Shown: positions 1 to 9,711, numbered from the stretch's first letter. The stretch is 64,000 bases of DNA from Chloroflexota bacterium (GCA_016215025.1 JACRMI010000104.1:1-64000); one strand, 5' to 3'. The notes: generated from the sequence alone by a model not told the origin. Program-made: numbers and translations.

Positions 1-40
1 AAACGGTCCTGGTATTTCTCAGAAAGAAGTGGTGTTTCCA

Positions 41-74
41 TCGTTTCGCTCCGTCAAAGAGTTGAGCGAAACGA
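41..74. repeat. Inverted repeat near the left edge
   Basis: Two 11-base arms (41-51 and 64-74) are perfect inverted copies around a 12-base loop. No gene can be assigned to bases 1-200. The element may be the terminator of a gene lying to the left, but no clear T-run follows. Confidence 0.4.
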
Positions 75-201
75 AACATATACCAATTGCTATTGGACAT
101 CAAGTTGAAACCTGTTTGGTTTCGGCTTGTCCGAGTTAGGTAATCACCAGCACACAATTATTGACTCTAGAAATATTCTGAGATATAATCTAACCAAGAT
201 T

Positions 202-274
202 GCGCGAGTAACTCAGTTGGTAGAGTGCTTGCTTCCCAAGCAAGATGTCGCGGGTTCGAATCCCGTCTCGCGCT
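202..274 (+). tRNA. tRNA-Gly (anticodon CCC)
   Basis: A full cloverleaf can be drawn. The 7-bp acceptor stem pairs 202-208 with 267-273, the anticodon stem pairs 228-232 with 240-244, and the T arm is at 250-266 with a TTCGAAT loop. The anticodon CCC lies at 235-237, giving tRNA-Gly for GGG codons. The discriminator base is T274 and the CCA end is not encoded. A hairpin terminator follows directly. Confidence 0.93.
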
Positions 275-280
275 CACAAA

Positions 281-316
281 AACTGGAAGGTCCGCTTGGC
301 GAGACCTTCCAGTTTT
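281..316. terminator. Bidirectional terminator between tRNA-Gly and the response regulator gene
   Basis: A perfect 12-bp stem (281-292 with 303-314) carries a 10-base loop. It is flanked by an A-run on the left and a T-rich stretch on the right, so it can end the plus-strand tRNA transcript and the minus-strand gene that stops at 318. Confidence 0.75.
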
Positions 317-317
317 G

Positions 318-1535
318 CTATTTCTTCTTTCGCTGCTGCAATCGCGTTGCAACACGATTCCATGCCTGCGTTGGATTTTTCGGACGGGCGTTGCGCTGTT
401 CGTCCTGGCTCGAAAAAAATGCTAGGTCTTCAAATAGCGCACCAATCTGGTCAGACGGCTTGTCGAACACAGGCGGCTTGCCTTGATTGATCGCCGTCGT
501 CATCGCTTCGGATGCAAAGGGCATGATGACGTTCATCGGTCGCCGCAATGCTTCTTCGATTGCATTGCGCGCCAACCCAGGTTTCTCAATCGAATAATTC
601 AAGGCGAGGCGCACTTTATCTTTCGGATATTCGAGCGTCTCGAATAATTCAAGCGTTGTCGAGGTGTTCACCACCGATGCCAATTCCGGTGCGAGCATGA
701 GGAGAATTTCGTCAGCGTGGTCTAGCCCGGCGAGAGTCGTATCGTGGAAATCGTGTGGCAAGTCGATGACGACATATTGATAATTATGACGGAGAACCGA
801 TAGCACTTGGGCGATTTTGTCGACGGTGAGCAACTCGCCCTGCTCCGCACGACGCGGCGCGGCCAAGACCCGCGTCCCGCTCGAGTGCGACAACAGCACT
901 TGATTGAGAAACTCAGCGTCGATATCTTCTATGGCGGACTGCGCCAAATCTGCCCAGGTCGTGCGCGGTGACAAGTTGAACATCAAAGCAGCGTGTCCCG
1001 CCGTCAATGCCAAATCAACCAACACCGCCGGTGATCCCCACAATTGCGTCAAGCCAACCGCGAGATTTGCGGCAAACGTCGAGACGCCAACTCCACCGCG
1101 CAAAGAAAAGACCGCAATCGATTTGCCCTCGACCGGTTCGGCGACAGGCGCTTGCATTTGCGGCGCGGCACGGCGAAGCAGCACAGCAATGCGTGCCTGA
1201 AGTTCGGGCGGCTGGAATGGCTTAATCATGTAATCGTCTGCGCCCGCATCGAACCCCTTTACTTTTTCTTCCAAACTGTCTTGCGCCGTCAGCATCATGA
1301 TCGGCAGACGCGCGGTGTTGCGATTCCGCCGCAAGCGCCGGCAGACTTCATAGCCATCCATATCCGGCATCATCACATCGAGGATGACCATGTCGGGATG
1401 GGCTTCGTCGGCAAGCTTGAGTGCTTCGGTGCCGTTCGTGGCGGGAATGGCTTCGTATCCCGCTTGAGTTAATGTGCTCGTCAATAACTTTAAACTGATC
1501 GCACTGTCATCCACTGCTAAAATTTTCGTTCCCAC
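318..1535 (-). CDS. Response regulator fused to a CpaE/MinD-like ATPase domain
   Basis: 405 residues. Residues 1-125 are a receiver domain, with acidic residues at D9/D10, the phospho-acceptor D53 in ILDVMMPDMDG, and the K105-P switch. After a short linker, residues 138-360 form a MinD/ParA-type P-loop domain with RGGVGVST (146-153). This lacks the usual KGGxGKT signature lysine, as is normal in CpaE, the pilus-assembly localisation ATPase. The gene lies 36 bp downstream of the giant hybrid kinase on the same strand, so the kinase probably phosphorylates it. By analogy with CpaE the output may be protein positioning or pilus/secretion control rather than transcription, because there is no DNA-binding domain. 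The receiver and ATPase assignments are firm; the role is inferred. Confidence 0.85.
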   Translation of the reverse strand: MGTKILAVDDSAISLKLLTSTLTQAGYEAIPATNGTEALKLADEAHPDMVILDVMMPDMDGYEVCRRLRRNRNTARLPIMMLTAQDSLEEKVKGFDAGADDYMIKPFQPPELQARIAVLLRRAAPQMQAPVAEPVEGKSIAVFSLRGGVGVSTFAANLAVGLTQLWGSPAVLVDLALTAGHAALMFNLSPRTTWADLAQSAIEDIDAEFLNQVLLSHSSGTRVLAAPRRAEQGELLTVDKIAQVLSVLRHNYQYVVIDLPHDFHDTTLAGLDHADEILLMLAPELASVVNTSTTLELFETLEYPKDKVRLALNYSIEKPGLARNAIEEALRRPMNVIMPFASEAMTTAINQGKPPVFDKPSDQIGALFEDLAFFSSQDEQRNARPKNPTQAWNRVATRLQQRKKK

Positions 1536-1571
1536 TCGATAACTCCTTGTAGAGCAATTTCCCGAATTGTT

Positions 1572-4500
1572 CTACGTTTTCCGCAAAGCAAACTCTTGCA
1601 TCACCCGTTCAAACGCGACTTGGAGTTCCTCGCTCAACTCGACCGCGCCGTCAACGCTTCCGCTCTTCCCAAGCATCTCCAAGCGCTTGCTGAGATTGGC
1701 GACTTGGACAGCGCCCAAGCTATTGCTATTGCCTTTGAGCGTATGCGCCGCATGTTGTAACTCGGACGGATTCTTGTTCGCAATCGCCGCTTGAATCTCG
1801 CCGAGCAGTTGGGGCGATGTTTTCAAGTAGAGGTCGATCATGCCCTGCACAAAATCCTCTTGACCCTCTTCTTGAAGCATACGCAAATTATCCAAAACTG
1901 TCCAATCGATAGCTTGGACTTCGGGTGGAGTTGCCGCACGAACTGCGCCGCGCTCCAACGCCGTTTGTAACTCTTTGACCTGCACCGGCTTGCTGATATA
2001 GTCGTCCATGCCGGCTTCCAAACAAGTTTCGCGATCACCTTGCATAGCGTTCGCCGTCATGGCGATGATGTAAATTCGACTACAATTAGGCAGTTGCCGA
2101 ATCTTGCGCGTCGCTTCGAGTCCATCCATCTCCGGCATGTGAACATCCATCAGCACAACGTCGTACGTTTGCCGTTGGACCGCTTCGACCGCTTCCAATC
2201 CATTCCCGGCCACATCCGCGCGATAGCCCATCTTTTTCAACATTTGCATCGCGAGTTTTTGATTGATGGTGTGATCTTCTGCCAACAAAATGCGCAGCGG
2301 CAATCGCGTCGCCATGCTCGCATCGAATTGCATCGTGGTTGGCTCGTGGACTTGATTCACAGGCTGCGCCGCAAAAACTGAAGTCAACATGTTGTACAGT
2401 TGCGACTGTTTGATCGGCTTGGACATGAATGCGGCAAACTCGATCAAATCCGCCCCGACCTCACGCCGCCCCAGCGACGTCAACATCGTCAGCGGCAACA
2501 TCCGCGCATCGCGCGACTGACGGATTTCTTTTGCGAGCGTCATGCCATCCATCTCCGGCATGTGCATGTCGAGAATCGCCACATCGAAGGGGTCGCCGCG
2601 CTTGATCCATTCGAGTGCTTCAAGCGGTGAGCCGGTCGCGCGCGGCAACATATTCCACGATTGCGTCTGTCGCGTAAGAATCGTCCGGTTCGTCGCATTG
2701 TCATCGACGATGAGAACGCGCTTGCCATCGAGACGCGGCTCACCCATACTCGGACGAATGCGCGCTTCGGTCGGCGCAGAATGCGCTTGAACCGTGAAAT
2801 GGAAAATGCTGCCCTTGCTCACTTGACTCTCGACCCACATGCTCCCGCCCATCATTTCGCTCAAGCGTTTGCTGATGGCAAGTCCCAAACCCGTGCCGCC
2901 ATATTTGCGCGTGGTCGATGCATCCACTTGGCTGAACGATCTAAATAATCGATCCATGCGATCCTGCGGAATACCAATGCCTGTATCGCGAATCGAATAA
3001 TGCACTTCGAACAATGGCGATGGCGCATCGGCTTGCGGCGATAGACGCTGCGCGGTGACATTGACGACGACTTCGCCTTGCTCGGTGAACTTGAGCGCAT
3101 TGCCGAGCAAGTTGATCAGAATTTGGCGCACGCGCGTGACATCGCCCATCAACGCATGAGGCACGCTATCCTCGATGAGGTATGCCAAGTCCAAACGCTT
3201 TTCCGTTGCCTTGGATGCAACCAAGTCAAGCGCGCTTTCTACGCAGTCACGCATGTCAAATGGTTGACATTCCAACTCTAGTTTATCCGCTTCGATCTTT
3301 GAGAAATCAAGAATGTCGTTGATGATCGTCAACAAGGCTTCGCTGCTGTTGCGAATCGTTTCCGCGTATTCGCGCTGCTCTTGCGTAAGCGCGGTATCCA
3401 ATAACAAACTCGTCATGCCGACGACGCCGTTCATGGGCGTCCGAATTTCGTGGCTCATCGTGGCGAGGAACGCACTCTTGGCGCGATTCGCCGTTTCGGC
3501 TTCGCGTTGTGCACGCACCAAGTCGCTAATGTCGTGATAGATGGCGAGCGTGCCCAATCGTTTGCCGTCGATGATGACCGGCACACCAAAGATTTCGACA
3601 TCGATGGTCGTGCCATCTTTCTTGTGGCGCAGTTCAGTGACGTGAACCAAGCCCGTCGCCGATTGACGCGAGTATACTGCCGCCTGTTGGCGTTCTGCTT
3701 CGGTTGTAATCAGTTCGTCGATATTTTTACCTTTGACCTCGGCTTCCGAATAGCCAAAGAGTTTTTCAAACGCCGGGTTGCATGAGACGATGTCTTCGTT
3801 CGGATCGATCACCACGACGGCAGCAGGCGTATGCTGCACAAGTGCTTCAAAGTATTTTCTCTCACGTTCAATTTGCTCTTGCGCTTGTTTTTGAACCGTA
3901 ATATCTTCTTTGACGGCGACAAAGTGGGTGATCGCTCCATTGCTATCCTTGATCGGCGAAATCGAGGCATATTCCCAGAACAATTCACCATTCTTTTTCT
4001 TATTGTGAAACTCGCCGCGCCATTCCTTACCACTCGTAATCGTTTGCCAAAGGTTGGCGTACTCGTTCGATGACGTTTCGCCTGACTTTAAAACCCTTGG
4101 ATTGTTCCCTATTGCTTCTTCGAAGGTATAGCCAGTCACTTGCGTAAACTTGGGATTCACATATTGGATAGAACCGTCGATATTGGTGATGACGACCGAA
4201 GCCGGACTTTGTTCGACCGCGCGCGAAAGGGTATTCAGCTCGTCTTCGACCAGCTTGCGGGCGGTGATGTCACGGGCAACGACTTGCGTTGCAGGTTTGC
4301 CCTCGTAAGTGAAAGGAATGGCGGTGACTTCTGCATGAATCACACGTCCATCAAATCGGATAAACCTTTCTTCCGAAAGTGGCGCGACTTTGCCTTGCAT
4401 CGTTTGCTTGATGCGTTCAATTGTGTTGGCTCGATCATCGGGATGAACGATGTTGATTGCCGGTGTGCCGACCAGTTCCTCCGGACTTGTCGCCCCAAGG

Positions 4501-6392
4501 AGTTTGGCACCGGCTGAATTCACGTAAACAAACTTGCCTTGTTGATGAACCGCAATTGCATCCGGAGACATTTCAATCAAATTGCGATAACGCTCTTCGC
4601 TCTCATGCAATGCCTTTTCCGCTCGCTTGCGCTCGGTGATATCGCGATCAATTCCCAGCACAACATCACGCCCGCCGAGTGTAATGATGGAGGTCAATAC
4701 TTCGACCGGGAAATTTGTCCCGTCCTTACGCCGATGCGCCGTCTCAAAGCGCAACACATCATTTTGACGGATTTTTTCAAAGTAATCAGCGCGTTCAGCA
4801 GGATTCCCAGGCGTCAAGTTGAGGATATCGATAGATTGCCCCACTAGTTCGTCGCGAGTGTATCCATTCATCTGACAAACGGCGGTATTGCAGTCGATGA
4901 TAGTCCAGCCAGCGTTTGGGTCAATCAGCATGATCGCATCCGGCGATGCCTCGAACAAGGTACGGAATTGTGCATTACTTTCCATCTGGGCTTGTTCGGC
5001 ACGCTTGCGTTCGGTGATATCGCGATTGCTGCCGCGACTGCCGCGAAAATGTCCTTCAGCATCATGAACGGGCTGGCACACATGCTGAATCCATCGCTCT
5101 TTCCCATCGCGCGTGGTAATGCGGAATTCCAAATCGTTGGTGCCGGTGGTTGGCATTTCGACCTTGCGATGATGCTTGTAGCGAGGTAAATCGTCGGGGT
5201 GCATAATTTGGAGGAGCAAACCGGCATCAGCTTCAAATTCACTGGCGGCATAACCAGTGACGCGCTCGCACGACGGAGAACAGTACTGATACTTGCCAGC
5301 TTCATCTATCCAGAATGCCCAGTCGTGGGTGAACTCGGCGATCACGCGATATTTCATTTCGGACAAGTGCAGTGCTTCTTCCATCTGCTTGCGCTCGGTG
5401 ATGTCGCGCCCAATGCCCGCCAGACCGATGATTTCTTTTTCGGCGTTCTGCAGCGGTATCTTGGACGTCAAGAGCCAATGCAAATTTCCAGCGTGGTCGA
5501 TGGCGCACTCTTCGCGATTGTACAGCGGCTGACCGGAGGTCATCACACGCTGATCGTCTGCCGCAAACTGGGCGGCCATTTCGGGCGGGAAATAATCAAA
5601 GACCGTCTTGCCGGTGTTGGCGGTAGAATCCTCACCTAACAATTGCGCCTCGGCGCGATTGATAAGTATGTATCGTCCTGCCCGATCTTTGGCGTACATC
5701 AAATCGGGAAGATTGTCGATGAGCGTGCGGAGGAGCTTGCGCTCTTCACCCAACTTTTCTTCGGCTAGTTTGCGCTCGGTAATATCGCGCCCCGTTCCAA
5801 TGATTCCAATCACTCGATTATTTTCATCGCGAAACGGGACCTTGGTCGTCAGCGTCCACCGGCGCTGTCCGTTGGCATCGACGGTGAGTTCCTCAATATT
5901 GAGCATCGTCTCTTCGTCGTTCGTAATTTTTTTATTGTCGGCATCGTATTTGGCGGCAAGTTCCGGCGGCAAGAGATCGGCATTCTTTTTGCCCATGACC
6001 TCATCGACGGTCTTGCTGCCAAGATACTGTGCATTCGCTTGGTTGCAGAGAATAAAACGTCCTTCCACATCTTTGACGTAGATGCGATCAGGAACTGTGT
6101 CGATCAGCGTGCGCAAGAGATTGTGCTGTTGCGCCAGTTGTTCTTCTGTTTGCTTACGTTCGGCGATTTCATTTTCCAGTTTGCCCTCAAATGACCGACG
6201 TTGGCGCAAGACAAAAAATGCCAGCAGGGTTGGAGCGAGTGAGCCGAACAAGATCGTCATCACATGAGACTGCCAATGATCGATGTTGGGCAATAATTCG
6301 TCTTTAACCGTCTCAAATGCGAACATGCCCAAGAACAACATGCAGGCGACAAAAACCAATTGCAATGTCAGAGGAAGTTTGTACAGACGCAT
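1572..6392 (-). CDS. Giant hybrid histidine kinase (7 PAS, HisKA, HATPase, 2 REC, Hpt)
   Basis: 1606 residues. Two N-terminal membrane segments (about 7-27 and 43-62) lead to seven consecutive PAS units (about 91-210, 220-335, 340-465, 470-595, 600-715, 720-835, 845-960). Most are joined by the typical DITERK linker. The HisKA box is FLATMSHEIRTPMNG with H981. The ATPase has an N box (NLLGNALKFTE), DTGIGIP and GGTGLGLAISKRL. Receiver 1 has D1275 and receiver 2 has D1416; a C-terminal Hpt domain carries H1550 (HTLKGN). A complete His-Asp-His-Asp phosphorelay is therefore encoded in one protein, acting at the membrane. The natural target is the receiver-CpaE protein encoded just downstream. The signal sensed is unknown; the PAS copies could bind haem, flavin or small ligands. 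Confidence 0.92.
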   Translation of the reverse strand: MRLYKLPLTLQLVFVACMLFLGMFAFETVKDELLPNIDHWQSHVMTILFGSLAPTLLAFFVLRQRRSFEGKLENEIAERKQTEEQLAQQHNLLRTLIDTVPDRIYVKDVEGRFILCNQANAQYLGSKTVDEVMGKKNADLLPPELAAKYDADNKKITNDEETMLNIEELTVDANGQRRWTLTTKVPFRDENNRVIGIIGTGRDITERKLAEEKLGEERKLLRTLIDNLPDLMYAKDRAGRYILINRAEAQLLGEDSTANTGKTVFDYFPPEMAAQFAADDQRVMTSGQPLYNREECAIDHAGNLHWLLTSKIPLQNAEKEIIGLAGIGRDITERKQMEEALHLSEMKYRVIAEFTHDWAFWIDEAGKYQYCSPSCERVTGYAASEFEADAGLLLQIMHPDDLPRYKHHRKVEMPTTGTNDLEFRITTRDGKERWIQHVCQPVHDAEGHFRGSRGSNRDITERKRAEQAQMESNAQFRTLFEASPDAIMLIDPNAGWTIIDCNTAVCQMNGYTRDELVGQSIDILNLTPGNPAERADYFEKIRQNDVLRFETAHRRKDGTNFPVEVLTSIITLGGRDVVLGIDRDITERKRAEKALHESEERYRNLIEMSPDAIAVHQQGKFVYVNSAGAKLLGATSPEELVGTPAINIVHPDDRANTIERIKQTMQGKVAPLSEERFIRFDGRVIHAEVTAIPFTYEGKPATQVVARDITARKLVEDELNTLSRAVEQSPASVVITNIDGSIQYVNPKFTQVTGYTFEEAIGNNPRVLKSGETSSNEYANLWQTITSGKEWRGEFHNKKKNGELFWEYASISPIKDSNGAITHFVAVKEDITVQKQAQEQIERERKYFEALVQHTPAAVVVIDPNEDIVSCNPAFEKLFGYSEAEVKGKNIDELITTEAERQQAAVYSRQSATGLVHVTELRHKKDGTTIDVEIFGVPVIIDGKRLGTLAIYHDISDLVRAQREAETANRAKSAFLATMSHEIRTPMNGVVGMTSLLLDTALTQEQREYAETIRNSSEALLTIINDILDFSKIEADKLELECQPFDMRDCVESALDLVASKATEKRLDLAYLIEDSVPHALMGDVTRVRQILINLLGNALKFTEQGEVVVNVTAQRLSPQADAPSPLFEVHYSIRDTGIGIPQDRMDRLFRSFSQVDASTTRKYGGTGLGLAISKRLSEMMGGSMWVESQVSKGSIFHFTVQAHSAPTEARIRPSMGEPRLDGKRVLIVDDNATNRTILTRQTQSWNMLPRATGSPLEALEWIKRGDPFDVAILDMHMPEMDGMTLAKEIRQSRDARMLPLTMLTSLGRREVGADLIEFAAFMSKPIKQSQLYNMLTSVFAAQPVNQVHEPTTMQFDASMATRLPLRILLAEDHTINQKLAMQMLKKMGYRADVAGNGLEAVEAVQRQTYDVVLMDVHMPEMDGLEATRKIRQLPNCSRIYIIAMTANAMQGDRETCLEAGMDDYISKPVQVKELQTALERGAVRAATPPEVQAIDWTVLDNLRMLQEEGQEDFVQGMIDLYLKTSPQLLGEIQAAIANKNPSELQHAAHTLKGNSNSLGAVQVANLSKRLEMLGKSGSVDGAVELSEELQVAFERVMQEFALRKT

Positions 6393-6926
6393 ATGTTCAA
6401 GTCCTTTACGCGCTTGGTGGTGTTATCGACTAGTGCAGCCGCATGATAATGTTGCAGAGTCATCTGTTTAGGAAGAATATTTTCATTCCACAAGATCATG
6501 TGGATGCACTATTAGATCACTAACCTTGAAAGCGCAAAGACCTGTTTCCTATGTGCGAAAGGAAACAGGTCTTTAATCAAATTCCCGACCGCATGTCGTG
6601 AATGAGTATCATGTATGAATCCAGTTTCCAAGCCTCATCGCTTTACAACGCCAAATTTTTAAGGCGCAAGCTGGAAGATATGCCAAGGTAATTGAGCAAT
6701 CCGCCGATTCGTTCAGAGTTTAAATGTTATCGGAATTCAGTAAAGATAACGAGTCCTTAAATTTGTTGCAGAGATCAAACGAATGACACTTGAGTGGGAC
6801 ATTTGCTGCATCTCTGTTGTAGCCAAGATAACACTTGCGAGGAACTTTGTCAGCAAAGAGGGGGTGAAGATTCCGTGAATTTTCCGTGAAGATGGAGAAG
6901 TTGTGAGGCAAATTTGCAATTTGTCT
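6393..6926. other. Intergenic region without a supported gene
   Basis: About 530 bases lie between the kinase start and the end of the membrane-protein gene. Short open frames exist at 6720-6919 on the minus strand, but they have no ribosome site or recognisable family. The only clear structure is the hairpin at 6536-6574. Confidence 0.6.
6536..6574. terminator. Perfect 15-bp hairpin, probable terminator
   Basis: 6536-6550 pairs perfectly with 6560-6574 around a 9-base loop. It is followed by only a short T stretch on either strand. Its position suits termination of minus-strand transcription from the membrane-protein pair at 6927-7678. Confidence 0.45.
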
Positions 6927-7505
6927 TTATGCGTTCAACAATACCACCAACAACAATTGTCCGACGGCTATCACCGGCGCAAGCGTCACCATCGCATAGA
7001 GTTTGCCGCGTTCCGGCAACCGCGTTTGCCGAACGCGCCAAAATAGCGCGTAGAAAATCGCCGCGCCGCCGCCCCACACAAGCAACGATGCCATCGGCAC
7101 ACCAAACGCTATGATGGATGGGCGAGCATAGAGCCACCAGTTCAACTGGGCGGCGGTTGCTTCTATCGGCAACGCAAAACTTGCGGTAATCAAAAACACT
7201 AGCCCCGCCATCCAACCAGGCTTGTTCGCATCGACGAAACGCCGCGCGAATTGAAATGCCAAATAGTAGACTCCCGCGCCAAGCATTGTAACCAACGCGG
7301 GGGCAGCGCCAACTCGCATCACGTCGGGTGAGAATTGATACACTTGAAACACTACTTGATTGAGCGTCTCGCGAATCACTGCCGCCAAGTATGCGCCGAC
7401 AAACCATTGCTGCGCAAACCCGCGTCCTTCGTACCGCGACGCGTGCCAAGAACCACCGATCAACAAAACCAACGCGATGAATTCGACGATAAAGGTGAAC
7501 ATCAT
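6927..7505 (-). CDS. Membrane protein, weakly like carotenoid-biosynthesis DUF422 proteins
   Basis: 192 residues from the ATG at 7505 (or 191 from the adjacent ATG at 7502). The longer open frame upstream is not used: its reading is occupied by a short gene whose TGA overlaps this ATG, and a GGGAG ribosome site sits just before the ATG pair. Five or six hydrophobic helices are visible. The stretch with WWLYARPSIIAFGVP and a following tryptophan-containing helix recalls the FGVP region of DUF422 (CruF-like carotenoid hydratase) membrane proteins. The similarity is slight and no other carotenoid gene is nearby. It is translationally coupled to the 58-residue gene in front. Confidence 0.6.
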   Translation of the reverse strand: MMFTFIVEFIALVLLIGGSWHASRYEGRGFAQQWFVGAYLAAVIRETLNQVVFQVYQFSPDVMRVGAAPALVTMLGAGVYYLAFQFARRFVDANKPGWMAGLVFLITASFALPIEATAAQLNWWLYARPSIIAFGVPMASLLVWGGGAAIFYALFWRVRQTRLPERGKLYAMVTLAPVIAVGQLLLVVLLNA

Positions 7506-7678
7506 GGCTCCCGTGCTGCCCGTTTGGAACCGAGCAAATATAATCCGATCCACAATATCGGAGCGAGTAAGGTAACCAGCACTTTGGCGTCGAAGCTCAT
7601 TGCCAAATCGGTCAAGCCCAACCCGATCACCAAAAAAATCGCCAGCCACAATGGTAAATGATCCAACAATGCTTTCAT
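7502..7678 (-). CDS. Small two-helix membrane protein, unknown
   Basis: 58 codons from the ATG at 7678. An AGGAG ribosome site lies 6 bases upstream and the TGA stop overlaps the start of the next gene (ATGA arrangement). The protein starts MKALLDHLPLWLAIF and contains two hydrophobic segments (about residues 9-27 and 33-49) followed by a basic tail (SKRAAREP). The overlap indicates co-translation with the 192-residue membrane protein, so the two may form one complex. I do not recognise a family. Confidence 0.65.
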   Translation of the reverse strand: MKALLDHLPLWLAIFLVIGLGLTDLAMSFDAKVLVTLLAPILWIGLYLLGSKRAAREP

Positions 7679-7707
7679 GCTTGGCTCCTGCGGTGGAATT
7701 TAAATTG

Positions 7708-7713
7708 ATTATA
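7708..7713 (-). promoter_or_regulatory. Candidate -10 box for the small membrane-protein pair
   Basis: On the minus strand the sequence reads TATAAT, 30 bases before the ATG at 7678. No convincing -35 hexamer is present. Confidence 0.35.
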
Positions 7714-7842
7714 GCACACGAGAATTAGAAACCGTAATTGGCATTTGACAATCGACGAGAGGAGAACTATCATTCAAACCCTTTCATCGTCGGGGAGCAA
7801 TACCGTTCCTGCGTTACAAATTAGATCAACTGAGCAATCACT

Positions 7843-9558
7843 ATGGCTGACGAACAATTTTATCAAATTCAACCTTGTGAGCATCGGCAAGATGTCCAAG
7901 TTCGACTGCCGGATGGGCGCGTCTATAGCGGACCCTCCGGCTCACGCCTTGAAGCATTCATGCGCCGAATTTCCACGCCCCAATCGGTGCCGATTATGGC
8001 AGCGCTCGTCAACGGGCGCTTGGCAGAATTGAGCGAACCCCTCATCGCGGACGTCGACGTCGAACCCATCACGTTAGCAACCGAAGATGGCGTCCGCATT
8101 TATCAACGGGCGCTCACGCTCTTACTCGACGTGGTCACCTACGAGCTTTTCAACGCGCGCATTATGATCGATCATTCGCTGACCTTCGGCGGATTATTTT
8201 GTCGTGCGCTGAACCATCCCCCCTTTACCGAACAACAACTCGCCCAGATCGAATCCCGGATGCGCATCCTCGTCGCCGAGGACATTCCCATCCAACGCGA
8301 GACCATGCGCATCGAGGATGCGATGGCGAACGCGCGCGAACATGGCGATGCGGGGCAGGCATTGTTACTCGAACAGTCGGGGCGCAAAGAAGTCCGTGTC
8401 CATGTCCTGCACAATATCAAACACTATTTCCTAGGTCGCATGCTCGCACCTTCAACCGGTTATCTGAAATATTTCGCCGTTCGAAATTATCCGCCCGGAT
8501 TCTTGCTCCAATTCCCAACACGCCGTCGCCCGACATCGCTCGAACCCATCAAGCATTCGCCCAAGATCACGACCGTGTTTCGCGAGTATGGGCAATGGCT
8601 TAATTTGCTTGGCGTGCCCGACACTGCATCGCTCAACCAAGACTTGGAAGAAAGTCGCTCGCGCGAAATCGTTCTGGTCGCCGAAGCGTTCCACGCGCAA
8701 AAAATTGCCGAGATTGCGACAAGTATTGTAGCCCATCGCGATCGCGTCCGACTTGTCACCATTGCAGGACCATCGTCTTCCGGCAAGACGACATTTGCAC
8801 GTCGATTGACCATTCAGCTTTTGGCGAACGGGCTGCGCCCCTTCCCGCTCAGTCTCGACGATTATTTTGTCTCGCGCGAAGAGACCCCCCGCGATGAAAA
8901 CGGCGATTTCGATTACGAAAATCTCCACGCGCTCGACTTGGACTTGTTCAACAAACAATTGCTGGCGTTGACCAACGGCGAAACGGTCACGCTGCCACGT
9001 TACAACTTTGAAACCGGCGACCGCGAGATTGGTCACACGGTAAAACTCAGCGCAAATCATGTCTTGCTCATCGAAGGCATTCATGGCTTGAATCCCAACT
9101 TGGTGACGCAAATTCACCGCGAAAATATTTTTCGCATCTACGTGTCTGCGCTCACCCAGTTGAAACTAGATCGCCTGAATCGCGTGGCGACGAGCGACAC
9201 GCGGTTGTTGCGCCGCATTGTGCGCGACGCGCGTACGCGTGGCTATACCGCGCGCGAAACGATTGCGCGTTGGGAAAGCGTGCGGCGTGGCGAAGACCGC
9301 AACATTTTTCCGTACCAAGAACAAGCCGATGTGATGTTCAACTCGGCGCTCGTCTATGAACTGGCATTGCTCAAGCCCTTTGCCGAACCGCTATTACGCC
9401 AAGCCGAACCCGGCGTACCCGAATATGTTGAAGCGCGCCGCTTGCTCACTTTTCTGGAATGGTTTTACCCGTGCGATGCTTCACTGGTCCCAGAAGATTC
9501 CATTCTCCGTGAGTTTATCGGTGGCTCCGTGGTCTCCGATTTTGTGCCGCATTTGTAA
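7843..9558 (+). CDS. Nucleoside kinase with TGS/ThrRS-like N-terminus (uridine kinase type)
   Basis: 571 residues. Residues about 10-75 look like a TGS domain, followed by a region resembling the threonyl-tRNA synthetase second additional domain (about 75-240, with a degenerate HxxxH region near MIDHSLTFGG). The C-terminal half is a phosphoribulokinase/uridine kinase P-loop domain, with GPSSSGKTTFARRL as Walker A near residue 310 and then LSLDDYF and LIEGIHGLNP motifs. This architecture is known from bacterial nucleoside (uridine/cytidine-type) kinases that phosphorylate nucleosides for salvage. The ATG has no strong ribosome site. Neighbours are unrelated, so it is probably a single-gene unit. 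Confidence 0.85.
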   Translation: MADEQFYQIQPCEHRQDVQVRLPDGRVYSGPSGSRLEAFMRRISTPQSVPIMAALVNGRLAELSEPLIADVDVEPITLATEDGVRIYQRALTLLLDVVTYELFNARIMIDHSLTFGGLFCRALNHPPFTEQQLAQIESRMRILVAEDIPIQRETMRIEDAMANAREHGDAGQALLLEQSGRKEVRVHVLHNIKHYFLGRMLAPSTGYLKYFAVRNYPPGFLLQFPTRRRPTSLEPIKHSPKITTVFREYGQWLNLLGVPDTASLNQDLEESRSREIVLVAEAFHAQKIAEIATSIVAHRDRVRLVTIAGPSSSGKTTFARRLTIQLLANGLRPFPLSLDDYFVSREETPRDENGDFDYENLHALDLDLFNKQLLALTNGETVTLPRYNFETGDREIGHTVKLSANHVLLIEGIHGLNPNLVTQIHRENIFRIYVSALTQLKLDRLNRVATSDTRLLRRIVRDARTRGYTARETIARWESVRRGEDRNIFPYQEQADVMFNSALVYELALLKPFAEPLLRQAEPGVPEYVEARRLLTFLEWFYPCDASLVPEDSILREFIGGSVVSDFVPHL

Positions 9559-9575
9559 GAGCATAGGATATCATT

Positions 9576-9649
9576 GCGAGGAGCGGCGTGAAAAAGTGTC
9601 GTTGCTCTATTGACTTGAGGCAAAGACACTTGCTCGAATCGCTCCTCGC
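9576..9649. repeat. REP-like nested inverted repeat
   Basis: Outer arms 9576-9585 and 9640-9649 (GCGAGGAGCG and its complement) enclose a second inverted pair (9594-9600 with 9625-9631). It is extragenic and looks like a dispersed palindromic repeat rather than a simple terminator. Confidence 0.5.
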
Positions 9650-9670
9650 TATCACAAACAGGCAATAAAA

Positions 9671-9704
9671 AAAAGACCTGTCAGGACAGCCTGACAGGTC
9701 TTTT
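9671..9704. terminator. Bidirectional terminator
   Basis: A 14-bp perfect stem (9671-9684 with 9691-9704) has an A-run on the left and a T-run on the right. It separates the convergent nucleoside-kinase gene and the 59-residue gene at 9712-9891. Confidence 0.85.
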
Positions 9705-9711
9705 GGCACTA

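Noticed and set aside
202..274. tRNA-Gly as an integration site
   Set aside because: No integrase nearby and no repeat of the tRNA 3' end was noticed; the integrase remnant is 60 kb away.
6720..6919. Short minus-strand frames before the membrane-protein gene end
   Set aside because: No start signals; composition looks non-coding, although a decayed gene cannot be excluded.
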